The notes below the pieces were generated by a model. The model ran no database searches and was not told the origin of the DNA. It worked only from the letters and a program-made list of their open reading frames with translations. A program made the translations under genes and the position numbers. A stretch of DNA of 64,000 nt from NCBI GenBank assembly GCA_049647585.1, contig JBARXY010000011.1, forward strand, positions 248,001 through 312,000, given 5' to 3'. Positions 7,351 through 16,207 of this stretch are shown piece by piece. Numbering within the stretch: the first letter of the stretch is position 1; each line of letters opens with the position of its first letter. Origin of the DNA: JAGQSZ01 sp049647585 (lineage in GTDB: Bacteria; Actinomycetota; Acidimicrobiia; Acidimicrobiales; Microtrichaceae).

Positions 7351-8670
7351 GTGAGCACTTCCGGTCCGTTCGGATCCGACCCGTCCGACAACGAAGAACC
7401 ATTCGAGGCGATGAACTACTTCCTCCAGGACCTTTCTCGAATGTTTTCGGGGAATCCCGGGGGAAGTTGGGACAGCGCCTATCAGCTGTCGGCCGCTATC
7501 GCCACTGAAGGTCGTCCCGAAGCCAACGTCGATCCGAGCGAACGGCTCGCTGTGGAACAGCTTGCGCGCGTCGCCGAACTGCAGGTCAGTGAGGTCACCG
7601 GTCGGCCCATCGATTCGCCCATCCGTCTCGAAGCTCTGAACCGGACCCAGTGGGCACGTCGCTTCCTGGACGACGAACGCCCGCTCCTGGAAGGTCTCTC
7701 AGGTTCGATAGGGACCGCTCTTCAGGCCCAGTTGGGCGAGCTCGGTGACGAGGATCTCTCACTCGACCTCAACCAGTTCCAGGTGCCGGGGATGCCGCCC
7801 GACGCGCTGATGCAACAGATGATGCGGATGCTCGGCCCCATGCTGTTGGGCATGATGGCCGGTAGTACCGCCGGCCACCTCGCCACGCGGGCGTTCGGAC
7901 ATTTCGAGCTTCCCCTGCCCCGTCCCAACGAGAAGTCGGTGACGATCGTCCTGCACAACATCGACGAGTTCGCCGAATCGTGGAGCCTTCCGACCGAGGG
8001 CATCCGCCTTTGGGTCTGCATCTCCGATGTTGCCCACAAGCAGATTCTCGAGACACCCCACGTTCGGGCCGCCCTCGATTCGCTTCTGAACGACTATGTG
8101 TCGTCGTTCTCCGACGACCCCGAAGAGATCGAACGCCGCCTCAGGGACCTCGGCTATGACGACGAGGTCATCGGCCCTGAACCCGAGTTCGAGGCGCTGC
8201 AGCGACTGGCTTCCAACCCGGACATACTTCTGGGTGCGATGCAGTCCGATCACCAGCGTGTCCTGATGGGCCAGATCGAAGCACTGGTCGCGACCATCGA
8301 GGGATACGTCGACTGGGTCCTCGACTCGATCGGCGCTCGTCTCATCCCTGATTTCGACCGCATAACCGAGGCACTCCGACGGCGCCGTGTCGAGGCCGCT
8401 CCTTCCAACAGGTTCGTTGAGCGGCTGTTCGGACTCGAACTGTCCCAGGCCACCTTCGACCGCGGATCGGACTTCGTCTCGGGCATAGTTCAACGAGCCG
8501 GAACCGACGCACTGGCGCTGATCTGGCAGGACCAGGAGCATCTTCCGACCCCGGCGGAGTTGACGGCGCCGGGTCTGTGGCTCGCACGCCTGGGGGTTGC
8601 CTCGGAGGAACTCGATTTCGACGACCTGACGGACTTCGAGGTTCCGGACTTCCCCGACCTCGACAGCTGA
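7351..8670 (+). CDS. Zincin_2/DUF2342-family protein with degenerate HExxH
   Basis: 439 residues, resembling the actinobacterial putative hydrolase/zincin family (DUF2342): the central hydrophobic MLGPMLLGMMAGSTAGHLA (about 160-178), ELPLPRPNE and VLHNIDEFAESWSL blocks, a C-terminal IEGYVDWVLDSIGARLIP (usual third-ligand Glu region), FGLELSQATFDRGSDFV and LPTPAELTAPGLWLAR. Where the family carries HExxH after RLWV, this protein has SDVAH (residues 225-229): the first His and the catalytic Glu are changed to Ser and Asp. It is probably catalytically dead or altered. GTG 7351 is chosen because TACGAT lies 6 nt upstream. Its TGA directly abuts the stop of the convergent MFS gene. Confidence 0.75.
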   Translation: MSTSGPFGSDPSDNEEPFEAMNYFLQDLSRMFSGNPGGSWDSAYQLSAAIATEGRPEANVDPSERLAVEQLARVAELQVSEVTGRPIDSPIRLEALNRTQWARRFLDDERPLLEGLSGSIGTALQAQLGELGDEDLSLDLNQFQVPGMPPDALMQQMMRMLGPMLLGMMAGSTAGHLATRAFGHFELPLPRPNEKSVTIVLHNIDEFAESWSLPTEGIRLWVCISDVAHKQILETPHVRAALDSLLNDYVSSFSDDPEEIERRLRDLGYDDEVIGPEPEFEALQRLASNPDILLGAMQSDHQRVLMGQIEALVATIEGYVDWVLDSIGARLIPDFDRITEALRRRRVEAAPSNRFVERLFGLELSQATFDRGSDFVSGIVQRAGTDALALIWQDQEHLPTPAELTAPGLWLARLGVASEELDFDDLTDFEVPDFPDLDS

Positions 8671-10188
8671 TCAACGACCCGGCGGGCTGTCCCCCGGCTC
8701 ACCTGGCGCCGTCTCGCCGGGCGCCGTCTCGCCGGCATCCGGGCTCGACCCCTCGGACTGGTTCCAGTCGGACTGGGCCCCCTCGGGCTGGGTCCCCTCG
8801 GGCTGGGTCCCCTCGGGCTGGCGCATCTTCTTGACGACGGACCTGACGCTTCCACCGATGACCCTCGAGCTTGGAAGATGCGGCGGGTTCTCGCCGCGGT
8901 CAACTGCCCGCAGGGCGACCATGTAGAACGCCGTTGCCGAGGCCGCCACTGCCATGACCACAGCGGCTCCGAACGCGGTCGGCACTGTAAGGACCACGGG
9001 CAGGGCGGCGCCGAACACCCAGACGACCTGGAACCGGGACTCGAACCTTGCGAACGAGCGTCCACGGTTTGCTGCCGGAGCGTCGCGCTGGACCACAGCG
9101 TCGAAGGCCTGTTTTCCTGCGGACGAGGCAACGGCGATTCCGAATGCCAGAGTCGACATACCCAGCAACCCGCCGACAAGTAGGGCAACGAGTCCACTCG
9201 CTGCCGCGATGGCCATGGCGGCAACCAACAGGTATTCCTCCCGGAAGTGCCGCCTGACCATCGGAGCTACCGACGCACCGACCAGACCACCGATTCCTGT
9301 CAGAGCGATGACCACTCCGAAGTGCCAGACAGGCGGCGCTCCGGGCGCTGTCACCTTGTCCAGGTCCAGCTTCCCGGAGGGGTCGTGGAGCATGTGGCCG
9401 AGGGCGACGCCCGAGCCGGGTCTGGTGTCGTCGCCCCTCAGCGCGAATGCCAGCAGAAACGTGATGAACCCGACGATCCAACGGAGACTTCCCATTGCGG
9501 TCGCGGCCGACAGGACCCCGGCGCTACGCAACTCCGCCCGCTCTGTGTCATCCTCCGCTTCAGCGGCAACAACGGTTACTGGGACCCGGAGCGACGCGAT
9601 GCTCGCTGCAGCAAACACCAGCGCACAGAAGAACGCCACCGCGCCCGGACCCGCTACCCAGAGGATCAGCGCACCGGGCGCGCCCGCCGCAAACGCCGCC
9701 AGTCCGCCCAGTACCTGAAGCTTGGAGTTTGCCTCCACCAGGCCTTCGTCGCTGCTCACGACCGTCGGAATTACAGCTGCCTTCGCGACTGCGTAGGACT
9801 TGGACAGGACCAACAGCAGGAAAGCCTCTGGAAACAACCAGAGGCTTTCGGAGGTGACGCTCGCGATCAACAGGAGTGCCACAACCGCTCGACCGACGGT
9901 GGAAAGAACCAACATCAATCGGCGGCCCCCCTTCGCCTTGTCCATCGCCGGTCCGATGAGAGGACCGACAAGGGCGAAGGGTGCCATGGTGAAGACCAGG
10001 TACAGGGCTATGCGCCAGCGTGCCCCGGAGGGGTCGATCGAGAAGAACAGCGATCCGGCCAGGACCAGCGCGACCAGCGCATCGCCACCGAGGCTGAGTA
10101 TGTGCGTCAACGCCAGCCGCCCAAAGGGGGTGTCGACGTCGAATCCGACCTCAGGTCTGTGGCCTCGACGCCTCGGGTCAGGAATCAC
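8671..10188 (-). CDS. Major facilitator superfamily transporter, substrate unknown
   Basis: 505 residues with about 12 membrane segments, e.g. LALTHILSLGGDALVALVLA, APFALVGPLIGPAMDKAKGG (MFS loop 2-3 with a basic motif after it) and VVIALTGIGGLVGASVAPMV. A cytoplasmic tail of about 60 residues (Gln/Glu/Gly/Thr/Pro) is built from short tandem repeats. GTG start at 10188 follows a TACGAT -10 box by 8 nt. Drug, sugar or metabolite export are all possible; no specific motif allows a choice. Confidence 0.75.
   Translation of the reverse strand: MIPDPRRRGHRPEVGFDVDTPFGRLALTHILSLGGDALVALVLAGSLFFSIDPSGARWRIALYLVFTMAPFALVGPLIGPAMDKAKGGRRLMLVLSTVGRAVVALLLIASVTSESLWLFPEAFLLLVLSKSYAVAKAAVIPTVVSSDEGLVEANSKLQVLGGLAAFAAGAPGALILWVAGPGAVAFFCALVFAAASIASLRVPVTVVAAEAEDDTERAELRSAGVLSAATAMGSLRWIVGFITFLLAFALRGDDTRPGSGVALGHMLHDPSGKLDLDKVTAPGAPPVWHFGVVIALTGIGGLVGASVAPMVRRHFREEYLLVAAMAIAAASGLVALLVGGLLGMSTLAFGIAVASSAGKQAFDAVVQRDAPAANRGRSFARFESRFQVVWVFGAALPVVLTVPTAFGAAVVMAVAASATAFYMVALRAVDRGENPPHLPSSRVIGGSVRSVVKKMRQPEGTQPEGTQPEGAQSDWNQSEGSSPDAGETAPGETAPGEPGDSPPGR
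8706..8821 (-). repeat. Two 15-bp tandem repeat tracts in MFS tail
   Basis: 8706-8735 is an exact 15-bp duplication (GCGCCGTCTCGCCGG twice); 8770-8821 holds three and a half 15-bp units (GGGCTGGGTCCCCTC type). They encode GETAP and PEGTQ repeats in the C-terminal tail and preserve the reading frame. Confidence 0.9.
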
Positions 10189-10248
10189 TGCTCACCATCG
10201 TAGGAGCCCGAGACCCGATGGATTCACCGAGCAACGCTCGGGTGCAAC

Positions 10249-10992
10249 TCAAGGAGTCGACGAGAGCCGGTAGCCGACCCCACGAACAGTGACTATGCGG
10301 GTCGGGTTGGAGGGATCGATCTCCACCTTGGAGCGGATCCGCTTGATGTGCACATCGAGGGTCTTAGTGTCGCCTACGTAATCGAGGCCCCAGATTCGAT
10401 CTATCAAGGTGTAGCGCTCGAGAACCCGGTCCGCGTTCTCCATCAAGAGCGCCAGCAGTTCGAACTCGCGTAGGGGAAGGTTGACCCCCTCACCCCGTAC
10501 CCGGACCTCGTGGCTGTCCAGATCCAACTCGATGTCACCAGCCACCAGAACATCGTGTGAGTCGAGCGACGGTCTGTCGGATCCATTGGAATTCGATGGT
10601 CGCCTCAGTACGGCCCGGATGCGGGCGACCAACTCCCGCATCCTGTAGGGCTTGGTTACGTAGTCATCCGCGCCGACCTCAAGTCCCACGACGGTGTCGA
10701 TCTCGGTCGATCGGGCTGTGACCATGATTATCGGCACATCCGAAGATCGGCGGATCTCCCGACAGACGTCAATACCTGAAACCAGCGGCAACATCACATC
10801 CAGGAGAATCAGATCGGGTCGGGTTCTCTCGAACTGCTCCAAGGCTTCGGCCCCATCACGTGCAACCTCGACCACGAAACCCTCGCGACCGAGACCGACG
10901 CTCAGAGCGTCCAGAAATGATTCCTCGTCGTCGACTACCAGAACCTTCACCGGCGACGAGGACGCGCCGGCGACGTCCGCCGCCTCTGACAC
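10249..10992 (-). CDS. regX3: OmpR/PhoB-family response regulator (RegX3-like)
   Basis: 247 residues. Receiver domain: acidic pair DD at 21-22, phospho-acceptor Asp65 in LILLD, switch Lys in YVTKPYRMRELVARI. C-terminal winged helix: LPLREFELLALLMENADRV and TLDVHIKRIRSKVE. Directly downstream of its kinase (TGA, one base, then GTG) with GGAG 7 nt before the GTG, so longer upstream starts are rejected. Being at the end of a pst-phoU-kinase operon, it is the likely activator of the PHO box at 17411-17439. Confidence 0.92.
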   Translation of the reverse strand: MSEAADVAGASSSPVKVLVVDDEESFLDALSVGLGREGFVVEVARDGAEALEQFERTRPDLILLDVMLPLVSGIDVCREIRRSSDVPIIMVTARSTEIDTVVGLEVGADDYVTKPYRMRELVARIRAVLRRPSNSNGSDRPSLDSHDVLVAGDIELDLDSHEVRVRGEGVNLPLREFELLALLMENADRVLERYTLIDRIWGLDYVGDTKTLDVHIKRIRSKVEIDPSNPTRIVTVRGVGYRLSSTP

Positions 10993-10993
10993 T

Positions 10994-12274
10994 TCAGGGC
11001 TCCGACTGGGGTGTCGCCGAGCTTCTCGACGACCACGGAGCACCGTCGTCAGAATCCTCGGCTTCGACCCGGCCGGCACCCTTCAGGTACTTGGGCCTGG
11101 GAACGAACGACAGCGAGAACGTCGTCCCAACGCCCTCGATGGACTCGACGGCCACCTCTCCCCCATGGTTGTTGGCCACGTGACGGACGATCGCAAGGCC
11201 GAGTCCGGTGCCACCCGTGCCACGGGAGCGCGCCTTGTCGACCCGGTAGAAGCGCTCGAAAACCCGGTCGAGGTCACGACGGGGAATACCCACTCCCTTG
11301 TCGACCACGGAGATCTGCACCCTGCCGTCGCCGGAATCGGGGGTTGCGGTGACCGTGACGGAAGAACCCGATGGCGAGTATTTAACGGCGTTGTCCAGCA
11401 AGTTGTAGACGGCCGAAACCAGCTGTATCCGGTCACCGATTATCGGACTGTGGTCCGGCACTTCGGCGACAACGGTGATGTCCGCCTGGTCCGCAGCCGC
11501 AGAGATTCTCTCGACCGCTTCGTTGACGATCGCGGACAGACTGACCTCTGCGAAATCCGTCTCGTCCTTGAACTCGATCCTTGTCAGCTCAAGTAGATCG
11601 TCGATGGTGTGGCTGGCTCGCTCGGCCTCGCCGACCATCCTTCCGGCCAGCCTCGTGACAACTTCCGGATCACCTTCGTCGCGGATCATGTCGGCGAGCA
11701 ACCCGATGGCGCCGACCGGGGACTTCAGTTCGTGGCTTATGTTCGCCACGAAATCTCGACGCACCGTTTCTGTGCGGCGGTTGAGCGTCACATCCTCGAC
11801 GATCGCAAGCGCCCCGTTCCCACCCGAGCCGCTGAACGGTCGGGCGACAATCACGAATGACCGAGCCGGCGGTCCGAACAGGTCGATCTCTCGGCTGACG
11901 GACCGTCCATTGAGCGCTTCGGCCAACAGTTCATCAACTGCCGCCTCGACAAGGACCCGACTGTGTCGAGACTCCTTCAGTGCGTTGCCGGCGGCATTGC
12001 GGAAGTCGTCGGTTCCGCCCTCGTTGCGGACGATGATTGCCTGATCGATGTGGTCGACGGCGTCGCTCAGTCGTGCCAGGAGCCGGGTGTCCTCAGACGA
12101 GATTTCCGGCGCTGCGGTCTCACCGATGGCCGGATCCTCAACGACTGCGGCCGGATCGTTGGTTCCGCCGATCGAGTAGCCGACGAACGCGCCGACCCCG
12201 ACAAGAACCAGACCCAACAGAACCAGAGCGGCGGGCGACATGGTCAGAGCGGCAAGTGTCATTGCGAGATTCAC
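10994..12274 (-). CDS. senX3: Phosphate sensor histidine kinase (SenX3/PhoR-like)
   Basis: 426 residues: an N-terminal hydrophobic helix (about 8-36), a PAS-like region (70-165), HisKA with FVANISHELKSPVGAI (phospho-His181), N-box VYNLLDNAVKYSP, G1 VVDKGVGIP and G2 GTGLGLAIV. There is hardly any extracellular domain, fitting kinases that sense phosphate through the Pst-PhoU complex. The start overlaps the phoU stop by ATGA. The acidic C-terminal tail after the ATPase domain is family-variable. Confidence 0.9.
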   Translation of the reverse strand: MNLAMTLAALTMSPAALVLLGLVLVGVGAFVGYSIGGTNDPAAVVEDPAIGETAAPEISSEDTRLLARLSDAVDHIDQAIIVRNEGGTDDFRNAAGNALKESRHSRVLVEAAVDELLAEALNGRSVSREIDLFGPPARSFVIVARPFSGSGGNGALAIVEDVTLNRRTETVRRDFVANISHELKSPVGAIGLLADMIRDEGDPEVVTRLAGRMVGEAERASHTIDDLLELTRIEFKDETDFAEVSLSAIVNEAVERISAAADQADITVVAEVPDHSPIIGDRIQLVSAVYNLLDNAVKYSPSGSSVTVTATPDSGDGRVQISVVDKGVGIPRRDLDRVFERFYRVDKARSRGTGGTGLGLAIVRHVANNHGGEVAVESIEGVGTTFSLSFVPRPKYLKGAGRVEAEDSDDGAPWSSRSSATPQSEP

Positions 12275-13176
12275 GTTTCTTCGGGTGGTTCTGTTGGATC
12301 CTGCATGTCCGAATTGTGTTCGTACGACCCAGCGGTGGAACCAGCCTCCGGACCCGATGTGCGCTGGCCAGGACCCGATGTGCGCTGGCCAGGACCGGAC
12401 AAGTCCAGCATCTCCTCCAGGCTGATCTCCTCGAGCTCTTGATGCTCGCGTGCCTCTGATTCCTTCAACCGGTAACGGGCGGAGCCGCTTTTCTCGGGCA
12501 GCCAGCCCGTGACCATGTAGTTGACCCGTTCACCGATGTTCACGGCATGGTCGCCGATGCGCTCGTAGTAACGCCCGATCATCGCCATCTGGACGGCTCC
12601 CTGCAGGTTCAGATCGGTCTCTGAATGGGAGCGGAGAATTGCCTGCATATACGAAACCTGAAGCTCGTCCAAGCGGTCATCGATGTCGTCGAGAGCTGTT
12701 GCCAGCGATGTGTTCGAGTCGACGTAGGCGTCGATCGCTGAGCGGATCAGGAACGTGGCTTCGACACCCATCTGCTCGATGAGACCGCGGATCTGTGGAC
12801 CGAACTCAATGTCGTAGATCCGTCGGGAAGCCTTGCAGACGTTGACAACCAGGTCGGCCGAGCGCTCCAACTCACTGATCAGCCGGATCGTTGCGAGCAC
12901 AAACCTAAGCTCACCCGCGATCGGCGACTGAAGTGCCAGGATCAAATAGCAGCGTTCCTCGAGTCCCAAACAGAAGTCGTCGATCAGATCATCGCCGTCG
13001 ATGACAACCTGCGCGGCGTGAAGATCTCGGTCAAGCAGAGCCGCAGTTCCGCGACCGATTGTCTCTGCAACCATTGCGCCCAAGCGGATCAGGTCGGAGC
13101 GAAGGTCCTCGAGCTCGCCGTGGTACTCGATTCTTGTCTCGTTCATCCGAGGTTCGTCGGGGCCGCCGGGGTTCAT
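12271..13176 (-). CDS. phoU: Phosphate signalling regulator PhoU
   Basis: 301 residues. Two PhoU helical-bundle repeats (about 15-105 and 120-215) with the metal-binding-type E/DxxxD stretches (e.g. DGDDLIDDFCLGLEERC, RYYERIGDHAVNIGERV). It links Pst transport activity to the sensor kinase and keeps the Pho regulon off when phosphate is plentiful. An extra acidic/Ser-Gly tail of about 60 residues carries a 21-bp duplication. ATGA overlaps at both ends (pstB stop, kinase start); AGGACG 8 nt before ATG 13176 supports this start over the Met 10 codons later. Confidence 0.92.
   Translation of the reverse strand: MNPGGPDEPRMNETRIEYHGELEDLRSDLIRLGAMVAETIGRGTAALLDRDLHAAQVVIDGDDLIDDFCLGLEERCYLILALQSPIAGELRFVLATIRLISELERSADLVVNVCKASRRIYDIEFGPQIRGLIEQMGVEATFLIRSAIDAYVDSNTSLATALDDIDDRLDELQVSYMQAILRSHSETDLNLQGAVQMAMIGRYYERIGDHAVNIGERVNYMVTGWLPEKSGSARYRLKESEAREHQELEEISLEEMLDLSGPGQRTSGPGQRTSGPEAGSTAGSYEHNSDMQDPTEPPEET
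12350..12391 (-). repeat. Exact 21-bp tandem duplication in phoU tail
   Basis: Units 12350-12370 and 12371-12391 are identical and are followed by part of a third. They encode SGPGQRT-type repeats in the disordered C-terminus of PhoU. Confidence 0.92.
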
Positions 13177-14072
13177 CCGAAACGTCCTGTGATGTAGTTC
13201 TCGGTCCGACTGTCCGAAGGCACCGAGAAGATCTTGTCCGTCCGGTCGAACTCCACCAGGACGCCGGTCCTGATGTCACTCTCGGGGTTGATCTCGGTCG
13301 AGAAGAAAGCAGTTGCGTCGCTCACGCGTGCGGCCTGTTGCATGTTGTGGGTCACGATGACGATCGTGAACTCGGTCTTGAGTTCACGCATCAGGTCCTC
13401 GATGCGGGCAGTGGCGATCGGGTCCAGTGCCGAGCACGGCTCGTCCATGAGGATCACCTCTGGATCGACCGCTACCGCCCGGGCTATGCAGAGTCTCTGC
13501 TGCTGACCACCGGACATTCCCATGGCCGAGGACTTGAGCCGGTCCTTCACCTCGTCCCAAAGGGCTGCCTGGCGAAGCGAACGTTCGACGATGTCGTCCA
13601 GGTCGCTCTTCTTCTTGATGCCCCCGATGCGCGGGCCGTAGGCGATGTTGTCGTAGATCGACTTGGGGAACGGGTTCGGCTTCTGGAACACCATTCCGAT
13701 TCGACGACGTACCTCGACGGCATTGACCTTCTCGTCGTAGAGATTGACCCCGTGGTAGTTGAGCTTCCCCTCGACCCTGGCGATTTCGACCAAGTCGTTC
13801 ATGCGATTGAAGCAACGCAGCACGGTGCTCTTGCCGCAACCTGATGGTCCGATGAACGAGGTGATCTCATGCTGGCGGACAGCCATGTCGACGTCACGCA
13901 CCGCGCGGTACGAGCCGTAGTAGACACTCAGATCCTGAACGTCGAAGACGACGGGCTGCTCGGCGATTACTTCTTCGTCAGATGCTTCGACCAATTCGCT
14001 CCGGAGAGAGATTCTCGGCTCGATCCCCTCCTGGGGATCGGCCTTCACTCTCCACGTTGTGTCTGGCGTCAT
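13173..14072 (-). CDS. pstB: Phosphate ABC transporter ATPase PstB
   Basis: 299 residues. Walker A GPSGCGKSTVLRCFNRMND, Q-loop VFQKPNPFPKSIYDN, signature MSGGQQQRLCIARA, Walker B VILMDEPCSALDPIAT and the PstB-type THNMQQAARVSD. ATG 14072 has AGGAG 9 nt upstream; the in-frame ATG 14105 lacks one. The roughly 40 residues before the ABC core are longer than in E. coli PstB but common in actinobacteria. Third transport gene of pstSCAB; overlaps phoU by ATGA. Confidence 0.93.
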   Translation of the reverse strand: MTPDTTWRVKADPQEGIEPRISLRSELVEASDEEVIAEQPVVFDVQDLSVYYGSYRAVRDVDMAVRQHEITSFIGPSGCGKSTVLRCFNRMNDLVEIARVEGKLNYHGVNLYDEKVNAVEVRRRIGMVFQKPNPFPKSIYDNIAYGPRIGGIKKKSDLDDIVERSLRQAALWDEVKDRLKSSAMGMSGGQQQRLCIARAVAVDPEVILMDEPCSALDPIATARIEDLMRELKTEFTIVIVTHNMQQAARVSDATAFFSTEINPESDIRTGVLVEFDRTDKIFSVPSDSRTENYITGRFG

Positions 14073-14107
14073 TGACAGGTTCTCCTGTTGCTCGGACTCA
14101 CCCATGA

Positions 14108-15121
14108 TCAGCGGATCGCGAATCTCTTGGTTATGCCGCGTGCCGCAAGTGTGAGGACCAGAACGATGGCCACGAGCGTAACCGCCGCCCCCCAGGCGAG
14201 CTGTGTTGCTATCTCGCCGCCGTTCTGAAGCTGTGAATAGATCTGTGCTGAAAGAGTCGTGTTCTGACCGAGCAGCGACCAGTTGGTGGTCGTGACAAAA
14301 CCGATCGTGAATATGACCGGTGCGGTTTCTCCAGCTGCACGCGCCACGGCCAAGAGGCAGCCGGAAGTAATTCCGGCGATCGAGGCAGGAAGAACCACTT
14401 TTACCGTCGTCAGCCATGTCCGGGTGCCGAGCGCTGCCGATGCCTCGCGTAGCGAATTGGGGACCAGGCGGAGCATCTCCTCGGTGGAGCGGACCACGAT
14501 GGGAAGCATCAGGCATGCAAGCGCCAGCGAAGCTGCGAAGGCCGACTTTCCCTGTGTGCCGAATCGGACGACCCAGATGGAGTAGATGAACACGCCCATG
14601 ACAACCGAGGGGACCCCGACCATCACGTCGGTCATGAACCGGATTAGCCGGGCAAGTCTTCCGTTCTTGCCGTATTCGTTCAGGTAGACCGCACCCATCA
14701 CCCCGAGCGGAATGGCCAACAGCGATGCACCCAGAACCGTCAGGAACGTACCGATGATCGCCGGTTGCATTCCCTTGACCGTCGTTGCCGTTGTGCCGCC
14801 GGCGGCACATTCGGCAGGGTCTCCGAATCCGAGATCACAGATTTCCTTGTTGCCGGCCAGGTCGGCGCGACCGACATCTCCGGGGATGGGCGAGGTCCAC
14901 CACTCTGTGTTGGCCACCACTCCGATTCCCTTGGTCACGACGCTCGCTCCCATTGCGAACAGCGGGACCAGGGCAACCAGGAACGCGGCGACCATCATCA
15001 CCGAGGCGCCACTGTTGCGCAGTCGGCGACCTCTTGGCATGTTCGCAGTCGACAGTTGATGCCGGATCTCGTCGGTCCGGTCCGGGGTCGGTGCGCCTGA
15101 GGGAGTCGAAACGTTCCTCAT
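14108..15121 (-). CDS. pstA: Phosphate ABC transporter permease PstA
   Basis: 337 residues with six main membrane segments after a hydrophilic N-terminus; the BPD_transp_1 coupling loop is EASAALGTRTWLTTVKVVLPASIAGI, and ARAAGETAPVIFTIGF is the PstA-type block. A roughly 50-residue extracytoplasmic loop (about 70-110) separates the first two helices. Overlaps the pstC stop by one base (TGATG). Works with PstC, PstB and the lipoprotein PstS. Confidence 0.93.
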   Translation of the reverse strand: MRNVSTPSGAPTPDRTDEIRHQLSTANMPRGRRLRNSGASVMMVAAFLVALVPLFAMGASVVTKGIGVVANTEWWTSPIPGDVGRADLAGNKEICDLGFGDPAECAAGGTTATTVKGMQPAIIGTFLTVLGASLLAIPLGVMGAVYLNEYGKNGRLARLIRFMTDVMVGVPSVVMGVFIYSIWVVRFGTQGKSAFAASLALACLMLPIVVRSTEEMLRLVPNSLREASAALGTRTWLTTVKVVLPASIAGITSGCLLAVARAAGETAPVIFTIGFVTTTNWSLLGQNTTLSAQIYSQLQNGGEIATQLAWGAAVTLVAIVLVLTLAARGITKRFAIR

Positions 15122-16107
15122 CAGTGCGTCCCCTTTATCCGCCGGTCGATGATGACGACTGCTCTTCTCGCCGACATGTTGATCAAGATCGTGATGACGA
15201 ACAGACAGACACCCAGGCCGATGAGGGCGGAGCGGAACGTCCCGCCTGCCTCGGACAGGCTCCGGAAGATCTGTGCCGGCATCGTCTCGCCCCGGCCGAA
15301 CAGATTCGCCGACACCTGCGGCGAGGCACCGATCAGAAGCGCTACTGCGACCGTCTCGCCCATTGCTCGACCGAGGCCCAACATGATGGCTCCTGCCAGA
15401 CCACCGCTCGAGTGAGGAATGACGACTCCCTTGATCATCTCCCAGCGGGTAGCACCAAGAGCCAGGGCTCCGTACCGGTCGTTCTCAGGGACGGTCATGA
15501 ACACCTCGCGGGTCACCGAGGTGATGATCGGGATGATCATCAGGGCCAGCACTATCCCCGCGGTCATGAAGCTGGAGCCGGAACCACGACCGAACAGCGT
15601 GTTGAGCACCGGGACGGGCTCCACAAGGTCGGCAATCCCATTGAAGAAACGTTGGAAGGGCGGGATCAACGTGTAGAAACCCCAAAGCCCGAACACCACC
15701 GAGGGGACCGCCGCCAGCAGGTCGATCACCAGTGTGATGCCTCCTCGGATTCGCCGGTGGGCCAGTTCAGTGATGAAAAGTGCAATACCCACGCTGACCG
15801 GGACTGCGAAGGCGACAGCGATGAGCGAGACGACCACGGTTCCGAACGCCAGGGGGATGATCCCGAACAAGTTCTCTGCGGGACGCCATTCGGTACCGAA
15901 GAAATAGCCCGCTCCGAGTTCGGAGAAGGCCGGCCATGACTGTTGGATCATGACAGCGGCGATGAGCACCAGGGCCAGCAGGACCGTTGCTCCAGCTGCC
16001 AGGGCAATCCTGCGGAAAAGGTGGTCGGCAGTGGAACCGGTCCCCTTTTCGGTGAGGGACGCCGCAGGAGAAACCTCCCGCTCAAGCACCTCGGAATCAA
16101 TTGTCAT
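15121..16107 (-). CDS. pstC: Phosphate ABC transporter permease PstC
   Basis: 328 residues from ATG 16107. Membrane permease with coupling loop YGALALGATRWEMIKGVVIPHSSGGLAG (split here for length: EAA-type) and GRAMGETVAVALLIGASP. The frame is open to an ATG at 16167, but that codon sits inside a 21-bp hairpin, whereas ATG 16107 has GGAG 9 nt before it; I therefore place the start at 16107, giving a pstS-pstC spacer of 100 nt. An ATG at 16116 is a second alternative. First permease of the operon. Confidence 0.88.
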   Translation of the reverse strand: MTIDSEVLEREVSPAASLTEKGTGSTADHLFRRIALAAGATVLLALVLIAAVMIQQSWPAFSELGAGYFFGTEWRPAENLFGIIPLAFGTVVVSLIAVAFAVPVSVGIALFITELAHRRIRGGITLVIDLLAAVPSVVFGLWGFYTLIPPFQRFFNGIADLVEPVPVLNTLFGRGSGSSFMTAGIVLALMIIPIITSVTREVFMTVPENDRYGALALGATRWEMIKGVVIPHSSGGLAGAIMLGLGRAMGETVAVALLIGASPQVSANLFGRGETMPAQIFRSLSEAGGTFRSALIGLGVCLFVITILINMSARRAVVIIDRRIKGTH

Positions 16108-16131
16108 GTCCAGCATCTCCGGTGGAGTTCC

Positions 16132-16177
16132 GTCTGCGAGTATGTCGGGACCCGGGGGTTCCGACATACTCGCAGAC
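16132..16177 (-). promoter_or_regulatory. Long hairpin between pstS and pstC
   Basis: Left arm 16132-16152 (begins GTCTGCGAGTATGTCGG) and right arm 16157-16177 pair over 20 of 21 positions around a CGGG loop. It lies 30 nt after the pstS stop and 24 nt before the preferred pstC start. Candidate attenuator or 3' stabiliser that gives more PstS than permease. If pstC began at 16167 its start codon would be buried in the stem. Confidence 0.8.
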
Positions 16178-16207
16178 CTTCACTTCTGAATCGAGATCGG
16201 TAGGGAT

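Noticed and set aside
8770..8821. Tandem repeats resembling a CRISPR array
   Set aside because: Units are contiguous with no spacers and no cas genes exist; they are coding repeats.
14106..14810. Upstream extension of the pstB frame to 14810
   Set aside because: It is antiphase to pstA, Arg/His-rich and without start signals; pstB begins at 14072 with AGGAG.
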